From: Datnioides undecimradiatus
Taxonomy: Eukaryota > Chordata > Actinopteri > Lobotiformes > Datnioididae
Length of the DNA: 64,000 nucleotides
Reading direction: 5' to 3'
Assembly: GCA_008933995.1 (NCBI GenBank)
Contig: WARS01002890.1
Coordinates: 124,001-188,000 of the forward strand
The first letter of the stretch is position 1, and each line of letters starts with the position of its first letter. Below are positions 14,173-48,203 of the stretch, in pieces. A model generated the notes under the pieces. That model was not told the DNA's origin and searched no databases. It saw only the letters and a list, made by a program, of their open reading frames with translations. A program made the position numbers and the translations under genes.

Positions 14173-14658
14173 TCAGCGCTGGCTCCTGTACGTGCGGATC
14201 TTGCGGCTGAGGTTGCGGGCCAGCCGGTCGACGGCGCTGCTGATGTGTCCCAGCTCCTTCTGGAGGTCAGGTTGCTTGATGTTCCTACAAATTATTAAGC
14301 ACCCAGCCGGCCAGAGACATGAGCACCAGCAGAGCCCCTGCAGGGAGGGAAGTCAGCCTGATGACACTCAGAGAAACGTGATCATGTGACTTCTGCAGGA
14401 GGAACCCCACTACTTAAAAACACTAAAACTATAACAAACATGTTATTTTACTTATTTTAAACTATTTCTAATCCAATGATCACATGCTGAGACAGTCTTT
14501 TAATCACCAGTATAAACCAGTAGGTCTCCAAAGTCCTGTCCTTTGATCTCCAGAGGGACGAAGACTCCCACCAGCAGGGCGGCTCCTCCCACCACGTCCA
14601 TGAACACGGCGAAGGCCAGAGCCAGTTTACAGTGGGAGAGGCCGTCACACAGGACCAT
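14173..14658 (-). CDS. TMEM238-like small two-pass membrane protein, with apparent 1-nt frameshift
   Basis: Exon 14508..14658 encodes 50 residues plus one base; exon 14173..14337 completes it, with good donor and acceptor sites in matching phase. The ATG at 14656-14658 follows a splice acceptor by a few bases, so the 5' UTR lies in an upstream exon. Residues about 11-36 form one hydrophobic helix, a DFGDLLVYTGALL segment follows, and residues about 47-63 form a second. This FxDxLVYTGAL pattern is the TMEM238 signature as I recall it; family function is unknown. In this frame translation stops at TAG (14285-14287) after about 67 residues. However, the next frame carries a codon-like basic tail (RNIKQPDLQKELG onward) ending at TGA 14173-14175. 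A single extra base around 14285-14300 explains this: 19 nt separate the conserved W codon from the AAC-ATC pair, where the family spacing implies 18. Sequencing error, polymorphism or pseudogene are all possible. TMEM238 and TMEM238L cannot be told apart here. Confidence 0.7.
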
Positions 14659-14699
14659 GATGCAACTGGAATAACAAAAAACAATAACAAAACAAGAAA

Positions 14700-16470
14700 A
14701 AACAAAATAAAGTTGTGGCGACTAAAAGGAATTTAATTTGCACCTCATGCTGCTATGACCTCGTTGGATGACTGCACAATTCATTTGCTTCCATCTGTTT
14801 TATATTTATTTCCCACGTTTATTTTAATGAATGTATCTGAAAAACCTGCTTTGCAATATGCAAAATTATATTAATACATAAACAAAAACAGGGCCCTGTT
14901 TATATAATAAGATATTTGCTTGCAGAGTTTACTGCGCATGAGTTTAAACGTATACAATATATAGCAGGATAAACAAGTATTAAAACTGATATATAAAGAT
15001 ATAAAGTTTGATATAGATGTAGACACAGTGGACACAGTGTCTAATAAGCGTCATGGTAAAGCAGAGTGTGAATAATCTGAGTAAAGGCTTCTCAAAGCAT
15101 TAAAACCCTGCTGTAAATGAACTGCTGACGCCTTCGTTTTAGCGTCTGTCGGGTCTAAAAGTTCACTGTGGAGAGAAAAAGACAATTTATGTGGATCTCT
15201 GGCGCAAACACTGTCATGTTTGATCATGAATCCCGAGTTTGAAACAGTCGTCTCAGCTGTATTTGAGCACCGTTGCGTGTTTCATGGGCAAACAGTTGCT
15301 GTAAAGTAGTGGAGGAGGAGTGTAAAGCTGCAGGAAAGATCAGAAATCCGCGAAGAAAGCTATGAAACGAATGTCACCGAGCTGCCAACTCATTTATTTA
15401 GCTTTTAAAATAGAGTTTAAATCCTTTGCAGCAGTCAGATTCAATGATTTCATGCCCTTACTGTTTTTACACACGTGCATGTAGACAGATGCAAACAAAG
15501 AGCATCAGCGCCGATCAGCTGCAGTGTGTTGTCCTCAATGTGCCATTTGAGTCAAGTGTGTTCTGAGCAGTGGTTACGTGTAAACACTGACACGCAGAGA
15601 TCTGCTGACTCTCCATGGATTTAAATGTTCCGGTCGGATTTTTCAGGTAACAGCGATGATTCAGGTAAAAGTTCAGGTGAGTGTGCAGCACCTGGACGGA
15701 CCCGCGCATCAAACAGTCAAATAAACCCAAACCTGCGTTTCCACAGCGACGGTTCTCAGCTCTTGTCTTCACTCACTCTTTGCTGATCTCCAACCAGCTG
15801 CATCAAATCACCATCAAACCTTGTTTTTCCGCCCCGTGGAGTTTTTTTCTACTTCCGTTCACCTTCTTCGCCGGTGTTCTCCACCCACGCGCGCGCGCTG
15901 CCCCTCAGCCGACATTACTGCTTCCGCTCGGAGTTGGAAACGGACGTGTTCAGTCTGGTCTGGACATGCACTGCAGGTATGTTTATCTAGTTCCTCACAC
16001 CCACAATGCCTTCAGTCCTGGAGGCGTAATGACGTCACATTTGCCTTCGTGTATTGGGCTTTAAATTACAGATACAGGACCCCTGGGATCAATAAAGTAT
16101 CTATATATCTACACCCACCTGCAGGTTTACATAGAAATGTACTGTGTACTGTACTGTGACTTCAGAGCACCTGTATGAACATTTCAATTTCTACACGATA
16201 TTCTGACTGGTCATCATAGGTTTTATGGTTCTTCAAATCACGTTGTGAATATTTGGACACGAAATTCAAAATTATGACTCAATAACACTTGGAAATAATG
16301 TCTGAATGAGTTTTTTATAGGAATAATAACATAATAAATATATTATAATATAATAAATATAATAAGCTCATAGTAACAGTAACACCATGACACAGTGAAA
16401 CTATTATTTTCTGAGACATGACAGAAGCAGCCACAGTAACAAGTCATGTGACGTCCTGCAGCAGCGTGGG
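14700..16470. other. Upstream region of the tmem238-like gene
   Basis: About 1.8 kb without a recognised coding exon. Its 5' non-coding exon(s) and promoter probably lie in the more GC-rich part at 15780-15960, but no TSS could be fixed. A short retroelement-like tail sits at 16074-16105. Confidence 0.4.
16074..16105 (+). mobile_element. Retroelement 3'-tail-like sequence
   Basis: CCCTGGGATCAATAAAGT followed by TATCTATATATCTA matches the 3' end style of teleost LINE/SINE copies (GGGATYAATAAAG plus TATC repeats). Only the tail is recognised; the body is missing or too diverged, so the family is not named. Confidence 0.45.
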
Positions 16471-16483
16471 ATGCTGGGAGTTG

Positions 16484-16800
16484 TTGTTTTTACTGGGAGC
16501 TGAATTCTCCACAGAGGTCTCTCCTTCCAAAACAAACAGAGCCATGATTCAAAACCCAGAGAAACACTGAATAAAGCAGTTCCACCTTAAAAACCACTGT
16601 TTCTCCCACGCTGTCGGCCGCACACGGGACGTGTCCTGGAGGGGCGGCGGAGCTGAGCTGTTACATCGAGCCATCAGCTTGTTTCCTCTGATAACTTCAG
16701 ATCCAGACGTCCCATCACTGGAAATCCTTCATCTGCTTCAGATACAGAGTTAAAACAAGCAGCGGCTGAAAGAGTGGAGCACAGAAATGTGTCTTACAGC
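16484..16800 (+). repeat. Dispersed repeat family A, copy 1 (body)
   Basis: Begins TTTTTACTGGGAGCTGAATT and shares extended near-identity with 42564-42880 in a cnot3 intron, including ACTGTTTCTCCCACGCTGTC and GATAACTTCAGATCCAGACG. The shared block ends in the unit that is amplified at 16785-17320. Confidence 0.85.
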
Positions 16801-17320
16801 TGATCCAGAGTCAGTTTATCGTTGCTGCTGACACACAGAAATGTGTCTTACAGCTGATCCAGAGTCAGTTTATCAAGCCGTTGACACAGAAATGCGTCTT
16901 ACAGCTGATCCAGAGTCAGTTTATCGTTGCTGCTGACACACAGAAACAAAAATTACAGCTGATCCAGAGTCAGTTTATCAAGTTGCTGACACACAGAATG
17001 CCCAGCTGATCCAGAGTCAGTTTATCGTTGCTACAGAAATGTCTTTTACAGCTGATCCAGAGTCAGTTTATCAAGCTGCTGCTGACACCACAGAAATGAG
17101 CTGGCCTTACAGCTGATCCAGAGTCAGTTTTATCAAGCTGCTGACACAGAAATGTGTCTTACACAGATCCAGAGTCAGTTTATCGTTGCTGACACAGAAA
17201 TGCGGGTCTTACAGCTGATCCAGAGTCAGTTTATCAAGCTGCTGACACACAGAAATGTGTCTTACAGCTGATCCAGAGTCAGTTTATCGCTGCTGACACA
17301 CAGAAATGTAAGGTCTTTAC
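16785..17320 (+). repeat. Satellite array, about ten units of 50-57 bp
   Basis: The core TGATCCAGAGTCAGTTTATC recurs ten times, joined by variable GCTGCTGACACACAGAAATG TGTCTTACAGC segments. Units alternate between TATCGTTGCTG and TATCAAGCTG endings, hinting at higher-order structure. The array extends directly from the 3' end of the family A repeat. Confidence 0.9.
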
Positions 17321-17399
17321 AGCTGGGTCGCCGATCAGATAGGAAACCCTCTCCACCACTGGATGGAAGTCTGAGGACTGGGGTTGGTCAAGGAGAGGA

Positions 17400-17691
17400 A
17401 ATAAGGAGGCAGGTAAGGAAAGGAAAGAGGAAAAGAAGAAGGGAGAATCAAAGGCAGGAGAGGAAGCGTTGAGACCCTCTCAGAGTCCAGACCCAGCAGC
17501 TTGAGCAGACCAGATGATTGACAGGTGAGGGGAAACTAGGTGCGCACCCCGCACCAGCTGGTGGCGGTAACAAAAGCGGGAGCCGAGCAAAAATTCCACC
17601 GCCAAAAGAAGAAGAAGAAGACGAATGGAGGGGTGGGCTGGGGGATGCACCTGATGCGGCCACTTATAATCAGGTAATTGCAGCTGAACAG
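17400..17691 (+). promoter_or_regulatory. Possible first exon/promoter region of ccdc106
   Basis: A GC- and purine-rich stretch ending in a consensus donor CAG|GTGAGT at 17692, about 0.9 kb before the acceptor that precedes the ccdc106 start codon. No coding similarity. This is offered only because the ccdc106 ATG exon begins with an acceptor and so needs an upstream exon. Confidence 0.3.
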
Positions 17692-18578
17692 GTGAGTCGG
17701 CTCAGGTGTGCGCCGCGTCGGGCCGTATTACAGGAGTATAACTGAACTGAGCAGCGCGGCGGACACATAATAACGGGTTGATCCAAACGTTTAAGCTATT
17801 AACACCTATCAGTACCGGTTACCTGACAGAAGCTCACGAGGTCATGAACTTCCAACCAGCAGAGACGATGCGGGGCCCGCCAGGTAACAGCAGTTTTAAA
17901 TGGCGCACCGAGCGTCAAACTGCCAAATGTGCTGTGTTGAATAACTTTAAACGCATGTTCCGGACAACATCTGAGATTCACTGCGTGTTTAAAAAGTTGC
18001 GGGTGCATTTATGCACCACCTGCTTTAAATCAACTGTGAAAACCCAGTGATTAAAAGTGAGCCTGGTTCTCAGGCCGTAATGTCCGCGACCGCGTTAACA
18101 CCGAACACAACCTGATTTCTGTGTAATGACTGTTTTACTCACGTCCTTTCTTTAATGAACTTTGTTGTTTGGTGTCTAAATTTAGAACTTTAATAAACGT
18201 TATTACCGCCTCTGCAACAATGAGTCAGTCAGCTGTAATTAACCTGCAGCAGTTTTGAGTTTGGTTTCGTCCACAAATCACTGATTTAATCGAGATGAAA
18301 TGCAGGTTTTTCTCTGGTTCCAGCTTCTTAAATGTGAGGGTTTGTTATAAATCGCTGCAAAATGAATATGTTTAAGGTTTTTGACAGTTTTTAAGTGGAA
18401 AGCAAGACATTTGAAGATGCCAGTCTGCATTTTTATGTTAGCAAACATCACGTTTTGCTGTAAAAGAGGAGTCGATTTCGATTCTGTGCTTTCTTTAAAA
18501 CACTGGTTTAACTCTCAGTCTGATACAGCTTTTGAGTCATTTGTTGCTGTCTTGGTGTGTGGATTGTCAGAGCATTAC

Positions 18579-21450
<2,872 letters not shown>

Positions 21451-22005
21451 CCAATGAGAGCAGAGAAGAAGGATTTGAAATGTTTTCTTTTTTTTTGGTT
21501 TTTGCACTTTTTTAGTTGACAATGAAAAGATGCCACATTACAGGATTAATTTAATTTAACTGAACATTTCGCCAAGAAGCTACTTTGTTTATTTATATAT
21601 TTGCTTTATTATTATTATTATTATTTTTATTGATCAGCTGTTGGCAGGATTGTTTTTTCTGCTTGTCTGGACTGAAGAACGTGAACACGGCGTTTTGCTT
21701 TTTGAATATTTCCAGATGATTAAAAACTGTAATGACTGGCATTAAGTGTCGAAGAGAGAAATATTTGTATTTCTATTTATTTTATTTTTTGATACAGTAT
21801 CCTGTAGTCAAGCATTATGTTGTAAGTTATTTATGTTAATATTTATTTTGGAAAAAGAGCATTTGTTTTGCCATATATTTCACACCTATGTTGTGTATTT
21901 AATTCATGTTGGTCAGATGGACATCCTGAGGGTTTTTGTTAGTTTGTTTATTTGTTTGTTTTGTTTACAGTCAGGACGGGATTCAGAAGATGCCATGAGA
22001 GTGTA

Positions 22006-22011
22006 AATAAA
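22006..22011 (+). other. Polyadenylation signal of ccdc106
   Basis: AATAAA followed by a TGTG- and TTTTGAG-type downstream region about 560 nt after the ccdc106 stop codon. The intervening AT-rich sequence with TTTATTTAT and TGTTTATTTG runs looks like 3' UTR. Confidence 0.7.
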
Positions 22012-22029
22012 ACCTGTGAATTCAACCTT

Positions 22030-23280
22030 TTGAGTCCAGTGTGAGTGACCGCAGCGCTTCGGTGTTTCCTATAGCAGCTGCAGACTGCGCTGCCCTCCAG
22101 TGGAAGGAAGGAGTAACTGACAGACTCACAGGTTGTGACTGATCAAACTCCAGGTTCAGCAGACTGTTAACATATCACTGCAGGAGACATAAAGAAAAAC
22201 ATTTCCCTCCATCCAATGTGTCATTTTTGATATATTTACTTGTTTTTTTTGTAAATTAAAGACCATAGGCCGTATTCACCTACTGCAGGAATTACTCAAC
22301 AAGAAAATGCATTAAAAGCAGCACAAAACGGAAACAATGAGACAAGAACCAGTAATAATTACCACAACTCAACAGCAGGGAGTCAGGCGGCTCTGCATGA
22401 TGCTCTCCTCATGCATCCATTCAATGCACATTTATTTTCAAACACATAAGATTTCAATTAAAACGGGTAATTGTGCAAAAACTTAAAAACATAAATTAAA
22501 ACTAGACGTGTCTAAAACACTAACCTGTGATATATGTTGACCTGAAAGCAATTAATTCAAGTTAAAATGGTGCAGGACCATCAAAGTATGAAATCAGCTG
22601 CTGTTTGCCGCTGAATGTGATGCGGAAACCGGATCTTTGGCTGCAGCATCTCTTTATCTCTGATCTCCTCAGTCCCCATCACTCACATCTTATCCCCTCA
22701 GATCTCCCGTGAAGAACTCTTAGCGCTGCCCGCTATAGAGAGATAAAACCTCTCATTAACGCGATGAATTAATCTGATCATACGGTCCGTTTACAAGCTT
22801 TTACTGTCGCTGTCAACTGCACTTTGTTGCCTTTAACAGCAGCACCGATGTCATGTAAACAGAAACATATGATGCCTGAAATATGACATATAAAATAATA
22901 ATAATAATAATAATAATAATCACACACACAGAAAAACAAAATCGAGAGGTGGCGCAAATGATAAGAGCCCAAACCACCACTGGTGTGAACTGTGGCTCAT
23001 ATATAATTAATGTTTAATGATCTATTTAATGTTCTTATTTTTGAGCACTATATAATATAAGTTTATTTCTACTATAGTAGTGTTATTATTTAATTCTTTA
23101 TTGTTGTTGTATTAATGGTTTTTATTTCTATTAATAGACAAATCGTCAATTTATTCAGTGGATTCGCTAAAGCAGATGTGAACTCAAATTCCCAGAACAC
23201 CCTGCGACTAAGGGAAGGAGGGGAGGGGGGCGGTGGAGGGGGGGGTCGAACAAAACTGAGTTTACCCTTTCACCCCTCCG
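22030..23280. other. Intergenic spacer between ccdc106 and cnot3
   Basis: No gene seen. Contains an (AAT)n microsatellite at about 22893-22920 and AT-rich DNA, then turns GC-rich at 23215 where the cnot3 promoter region starts. Confidence 0.6.
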
Positions 23281-23465
23281 AGCGGACCAATCAGAGCGGG
23301 AGTTATCCTGGAAGTTGTAGAACTAGCGTGTTTTGACAGACAGCAATATTCAGCGAATAGAAGTACGGAAGCGGCCGCGGAGAACCAATCAGAAGAGAGG
23401 TGGGCGGGACTCCTGTCCAACTGGGCATCGGAGGAGGAGGTGTTCCTGGTAGCCATCTTGGATGT
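23215..23465 (+). promoter_or_regulatory. cnot3 promoter: CCAAT boxes, GC box and YY1 site
   Basis: GC-rich DNA with CCAAT boxes in GGACCAATCAGAGC (about 23284-23297) and GAACCAATCAGAAG (about 23382-23395), a GGGCGGGAC GC box at 23402-23410, and AGCCATCTTGGA at 23451-23462, a reverse YY1 motif of the kind found at the start sites of TATA-less housekeeping genes. The TSS is therefore inferred at about 23440-23470. Confidence 0.7.
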
Positions 23466-23591
23466 GCGGAGTGATTGTTTAGCGAGAAGAATTGACAGTT
23501 TTTTGGTGGAAAAGAGCCTTTAGAGTGAATCGTTGAAGATTTACCAGACTGTGGCGGCCGCGGAAAGAAATCGTAACCCGGAAAAATCCAG
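23465..23591 (+). other. cnot3: cnot3 5' UTR exon 1 (non-coding)
   Basis: GC-rich sequence ending in a donor (CCAG|GTAAAT at 23591/23592). The next exon starts after TTTCCTGCAG at 26954 and contains the ATG 38 nt in. The 3' boundary follows a clear splice signal; the 5' boundary is inferred from the promoter motifs. Confidence 0.6.
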
Positions 23592-26500
23592 GTAAATTAA
23601 TCGCAGACCCAAAGCGTGATGAATTTATGCGCCTTCTCCCCCCCTCCACCTCCTCCACCTCCTCCTCCTCTTTCTCTCTCTGCCTCTCTCCCCTTTCCAA
23701 ATTGTGTCTCCCACATCAAACAGCGCAGCCGGTGGGAAGCTGCAGCCCTCCACATTGACAACAGACCAACTTGTAGTCCGTGTGTTAGCTTAAAACGGCT
23801 ATAAAGGGCACAACTTCCACTGCAGAGCCGCGGTGTGTAACTCGACTGGAGCTTGAGTTTGTTTTGAAGTGTTATCTGCTCGGATGTTGGTGCCCACAGG
23901 CTGCTGCTGCTGCCACTACAGATGCCCGCGTTGTTTATAAACATCCCGGGCTAACAAACGTCTGTGCGTCCGTAGTAAAAACACCGCATGGTTGTTTGGT
24001 TTGCCTAGCTAGCTTTCAGATTTGACTGTTAAATGCGCGACAAACACAGTGAAAGTGTCCTCAGCCTGTCCGAACTCAACAGAGTGACTGTGTTTGCTCT
24101 TGGTCCAGGTGTGTGCACCTGTCTGGTAGAGCCATGCTAAAGCTAACTTAGACAGGTGTTACCCTTAAAGTTGTTTTCACGATCCTAAGATGTGGATCCA
24201 CGCTGGTCCCAGTAAGTCTAACTCTGTCTTTAAGATCAAGTTTATCCCTCAGTTCACCTGTGAATATATAGTTATCGTGTAAGGACTTGTGTATATAATT
24301 TACTAAACACCACACACACCATAAATAACCACAGACCGTCTGACATCTCACTGTTGTTAATCACACTGACACCAGTTTTATATAAGGGGTGAGTCAAATG
24401 AGTAAAGTTTTGAATGGTTGAGTGTTTTTGCTGATTTTTAGCTTTTATTTGGCAGCAACAGGAAAATAAACATAAACACTAGCATCAAGACGCTGTCATA
24501 AAACCAAAATTAGTGCACAGGATTGGCTATTTTCAATATGTGTCTTATCAATACACCCCACAATAAGGCTAAACGAGCCTATTGACTGATATCAGCTTAT
24601 CACAGATATGTCCTCGCTCTGCTGCAAGTTTGTTGGCGCCACAAGCTAACACCTTGCACCAAATCCCACCTTCTTTTTAATGTTAATTCATTTTAATTAA
24701 AGGTGTTTAATCAAGTTTGAAACCAGTGCCATCAGCCTTTGCTTACAGCGGAGGTAAGTGTTACTTATGAGGTTAGCACTGGTATATTCAACGTTAGACA
24801 TACTCTCTAGCATAACAGCACATTTCAGTTTCTTTTCACTAACACAGAGCTGTTGCATTAGCATTATTAGCATTATTATTGCACCACATTAGCACTGGGT
24901 ACCTAATAAACTGCCAGCTGAGTGTGTGCTTTTGTATAAGTACCCTCACACACTGAGGGTTTGGCATAAGCTCATGAGTAAGATAGTTATAATGAGATAT
25001 TATGTCTTAATATGTAAAATCACGTAGAGTCGAGTTGTGAGTTTTCCATTGATGGACTCCTGTATTTAAATACCAGCAGGGTGCTGGATGCAGGTTGTTC
25101 TGCACGCTCTTCGTGCATCAGCAGGAATTTGCACGCCGTCAGCACAAGTTAAAGATCTCAAGGCTCCGTGTTTTTCCCAAGAAATAAGCCCTTAAAATGA
25201 ATTTCCCTCGACACAAAATAACAAATTTCCACAGACAGCGAAGGAGAAACCGTCGTTTGTGATCCAAAGTTTTATTTTTGGTTTAATCGTCTCTCATTTG
25301 AGCGTTTTACGACCATTCATCTTAATGCTGCGTCTGTGTATTTGTTATTCTTCTTATTCTTCACCCTTGTTGTTGTCAGCAAAGGCAGAAATCAGCAGCG
25401 ATGTTCACACCGTGCTACTTCAAAACATTATTTAACAAACCAAAGCTTAAATTAACTTTTCTTTCTTTTAAGGACATCAACGCGTGTGCGGGTTAGACAT
25501 CGGTCTGCATCAGGAGTTGATTTCATGGTCCCATAAAGTGGCGATGTTGTTAAAAGATGTGGTTTCGGTGGCAGCTGCAGTCTTCTGTGGACTGTGTCTT
25601 GTTGTTGTTTTGACTTCCAGCAAACAAACTGAACAGTGAAATCAAACGCAGATACTGAAACTCCTCCGAGGACCCGTCAGAGACCCGGGCCACAGAGGGA
25701 AGCCCAGGCCGGGATGGTGTCAGGGTGTACAGCCACGGTGTCGGGAGCTGTTGTCTGATCTGAGGCAGCTGTCCTTTGAGTTATATCATAAATAGTCATC
25801 TTAAACAGAAGCTTCTGACGCTCCAACAAAGTGCTTTTGTCTAACTGTGCGTGTCTAAACTTGAATAACTGTCTCTCTGTTCAATGCCAGGGCCATACCG
25901 ACAAAAGCACCTGTAGGAATATTTGATGTTTTTGGTATTGATCGATCGTTGAGTTCATGTTTCGTAACATATTTACAGAATAATATATTTCCTAAATAAT
26001 CACCAGTAATGCTGATATAATGTGGTGTTGATTCCGTCGTGTTCCAGTGCAGCATCTTTAAACAGCAGCGTTGAGCTGACGTTTGGTCCGGTGTGTGCTG
26101 TCAGTGGCAGCGTGCAGCTGGTTTTAATGCCCCAGTTTGTTGTTTGCTGACGTATCCCGGGATGATCAAACGTTATCGTTAATGCGTGTGATAAGCGCCG
26201 TGATGAAGCTGAATGTGTTGAGGCGCGGGAAACGGCGCATCACGCATGCACACGCATCACACGCTAAATGTTCAAACCTGTTCTCTCCGGTCGCAGAAGA
26301 GTCACACAGAGAAACGCAGCAGCGAATGGAGATGTTTATCAGGCAGGTTTGGGAAAGGCAGGAACATCTTGATTAAACGTGATGAAGCCGCAGACGGAGA
26401 CGTTTTGCTGACTAAGCTCGGCTGCAGAGCTGCACCTCCGGTCGTGGCTGAGCTTCGCCGTGTTGCCTGAAGGCACTTCAGCAGGGGAGCTACTCGCTAT

Positions 26501-26991
26501 CGAGGAAGACGCTTTACTCCCTGCGTGTCCTCCCATCTGACGTCTGTTTCACAAACCGTTCTTCAAGCTTTTGTCATCGTTGCTCACGCTTACATCAGAT
26601 CCTGTAGAGAGTCTGACTGAAACTGGATTTTGAGGCCGGCGCTGACTTTGGAGGGAAACCAGTGAATATTTGAGTATTTAAAGAGAAAGACTAACATGTT
26701 CTGCGAGCTGTGCAGCGCTGTGCAGCGATATGACTCTGAAAGGTCCTGGGAGGGCTGCTGTCTTAAACAAATCACATTATTAAAGAAGAGATTTCAGTTC
26801 AGCGTCCTTTATATTACTCTGCAGTGACGACAATATGTTTTCATACATTATTAAAAAGAAACTAGTCGACATATCTGGAACATAGAAGCCAATACTGATG
26901 TGAAACCAGCCACTAACATCAACTCTAACCTTGTTTTTGTTTGTTTCCTGCAGTGAAAGACGGCATGAAGACATCATCTTAGTCATCAGTC

Positions 26992-45688
<18,697 letters not shown>

Positions 45689-47492
45689 CCCGCAGCGAAG
45701 AAGACAGACAGACAGACAGACGGACAGACGAATGAACCAATGACCGAACGGACATACAGGCGAGGAAGCGAGAGACAGGGACAGACGGACGGAGAGCGAG
45801 CGAACGAACGAAGGAGGGTGGTCCAACCGCCGACATTCCTGGATTTGATCTCGTTGTGGAGACGAGATGTTCGGGCTGGAGGTGGGCGGGGCCTCCAACC
45901 CCGCCTCATCCTCCGCCTCAGTGATTCCTCCTTCCACTCTGTCATCCCTCCTCCTCCTCTCCACCCCTCCCTCACCAGGCCTTTTACTTCCCCCGTCTCC
46001 TGAACTGGAACGCTCTTCAGAACAAGACGTTTTGTTTGTTTCTGGCAGATACGACACAGAGATCACGCCTGATATTCAGACCGCCGTGCGCTTTTCCCTC
46101 CTCTCTGCGTTTCCTGTTACGTTGGCTTTAATAACCTTTGCCCCTGAAGAACCAAAGACGATTGGTCGACCCCCGCAGCGAAAAACCCTGAAGAGGAAGT
46201 GAGCGTCGAAGCCACGAACACCGCGATGCAGCAGCAGCAGGGCGGGAGTCGAGCGAGTCATGTGACTTTAGCGTATTAAACGAACTTAGCGACCTGCAGG
46301 AACCAAACCATCTGAACTTTGTGATCAGTTTGGGGTCGTTGAAGCTGAGGCCTCCAGACTGATCAGAGTTCAGCCAGCTGCTCTGAAAACATCACGCAGG
46401 TTGAATTAAGACTGAAAAACTGGTTTTAATGCAACACACACGTGGTTACACCTAATTCAGGTCACCCCATCTGAGCAGATGAACATGACTCGTCAGGATA
46501 AAGCTCCACCGTGTCGATCAGTTCACACAAACACTACGTGAAGCGGCCAAACAGCTGGACTTCCTGTCCGGACGCTCGTTAGCTCCGCCCCCAAACGAGT
46601 CGAAACTTGGCTCAGTCGTCTCCTGCTCTGCTGCTGCTGCGTCGAGGGTTTCCTGAGCTTCACAACCCGACCCTGCCACCACCGAACCTGCTCCTGGTGC
46701 TCAGACCCCGGTCCACCTCCGCCGGACCTGACGGTCTGTGTGAGTGAACACGCACCTGGATAAGCGTCGTCGCAGGCCTCTCTCGCACTTACCTGTCTCT
46801 CAGAGGTCCTGCTGCCGTGTGCGTGTGAAGCGGTCGGTTCATTGTGTGACTCGGCCGCCGCCGTGGGTCTAAAAATACCCCGGCCTGCCTCCTCCCGTCC
46901 GGCCACAGTGGAGGAGTGTGACAGCACAGCCGCGGAGGTGTTGGTAGTATCGGTCTCTTACCTGGCGGGCAGCGTTACATCACGGCTCACCTTGTTTCCT
47001 CAGACCTGAGGTCAGTTCACCAGAACGACGTGTCTCTCTGCGGCGTCTCAGACAGAAGCTTTGTTTTTAGGGATTTAATAAGTTGCAGTCATGTCTCCTG
47101 GAAATGCCGTTTTTACATCACTGAGCTGTGTGAATCACCGTTCCTTTGAGCGAACAGAGCTCGCCAGAGTCCAAAATTCAGGTCCAGACTCTGTTGCTGG
47201 TTTAGTTCAGGCACTCGGGATCAGTTTTAGAGAAGATCCTGACGTGTCTGGAGTCAGGAAACGATAAATCCTGCTGCAGTGGATCGCTCTGAGTGGATGG
47301 CGTGATGAGAAACATTAACATGCGTCACGTTAATGATCGTTTCCTCGCGATTTAACCAAAAACATAATTCAGTCCGTTATTTGATTTCATGTGTTTGATG
47401 CAACGGCAGACGCCTCAGTCGCTCTTTGAACGTTAGCTACCAGCAAACTAGAAGCTAAACGTATGAAAACTGGAGTTAGATCAGCAGCTCGT

Positions 47493-47786
47493 TAGCTTAG
47501 CTTAGCTTAGCTTAGCATAGCATGAGACTGGAAACAGGAGAAACAGCTGGCACGGCTCTGTCCAAAGCTAACAAACGTAGCACAGCTTCCAGCTTTTACA
47601 CAGCGCCGTGTGTTTGGTCTGTTTCCTGGTCGGGAGCTGCAACTTCCTGGTTGCTGGTTGCCTGGCAACCTCCCTACAGCTGTTCTCAACACACAGCTAA
47701 GACGGATAATGTTGTTTTAATGCAAACAAACGCTTCTCCCAGAGGTTCCAGTCTTTGTGCTAAGCTAAGCTAAGCTAAGCTAACCT
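47493..47786. repeat. GCTTA foldback repeat
   Basis: Left arm GTTAGCTTAGCTTAGCTTAG (from 47491) and right arm CTAAGCTAAGCTAAGCTAAG (from 47761) are inverted around about 240 bp. The inner sequence contains GAGACTGGAAACAGG and GTTCCAGTCTTTGTGC, also partly complementary. A related right-arm fragment occurs at 54890-54945. Confidence 0.8.
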
Positions 47787-48140
47787 GCTGTCACATAGCA
47801 AACAGAGGCTGAGGTTTGTTAATAAGAGCTAACTGGGCTCTGACAGACGCTAAAGGACGAGGCAGGAGCTCGTCTTGGTGAACTGATCCGTTAGCGCGTG
47901 AAGCTCCGGCGCCGATCGTTGTGAGCGTCGTGGGCGTTGGATGCTGCAGCAGCTGGACGGACAGTTTGTTAGTCTCCCACCAGCCTCCCTCCCTCCCCCT
48001 CCCTCCCCCCTCCTCCTCCTCCTCCTCTCTCTGTGCTGAAGAGCACAAACTGAGCAACACCAGCACTGCTGCCCACATCTCCTCTGTCCTCCAGCTCTGT
48101 GTTTACACACCGAAGGGTTCGACTGAGCCGGCTGGGCCCA

Positions 48141-48141
48141 C

Positions 48142-48201
<60 letters not shown>
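48141..48201 (+). repeat. (CA)n microsatellite
   Basis: About 30 CA units, within the putative cnot3 3' UTR. Confidence 0.95.

Positions 48202-48203
<2 letters not shown>

Noticed and set aside
22930..22990. TGGCGCAAATGATAAGAGC as a pol III box A
   Set aside because: No box B at suitable spacing and no tRNA fold; weaker than the case at 59409.
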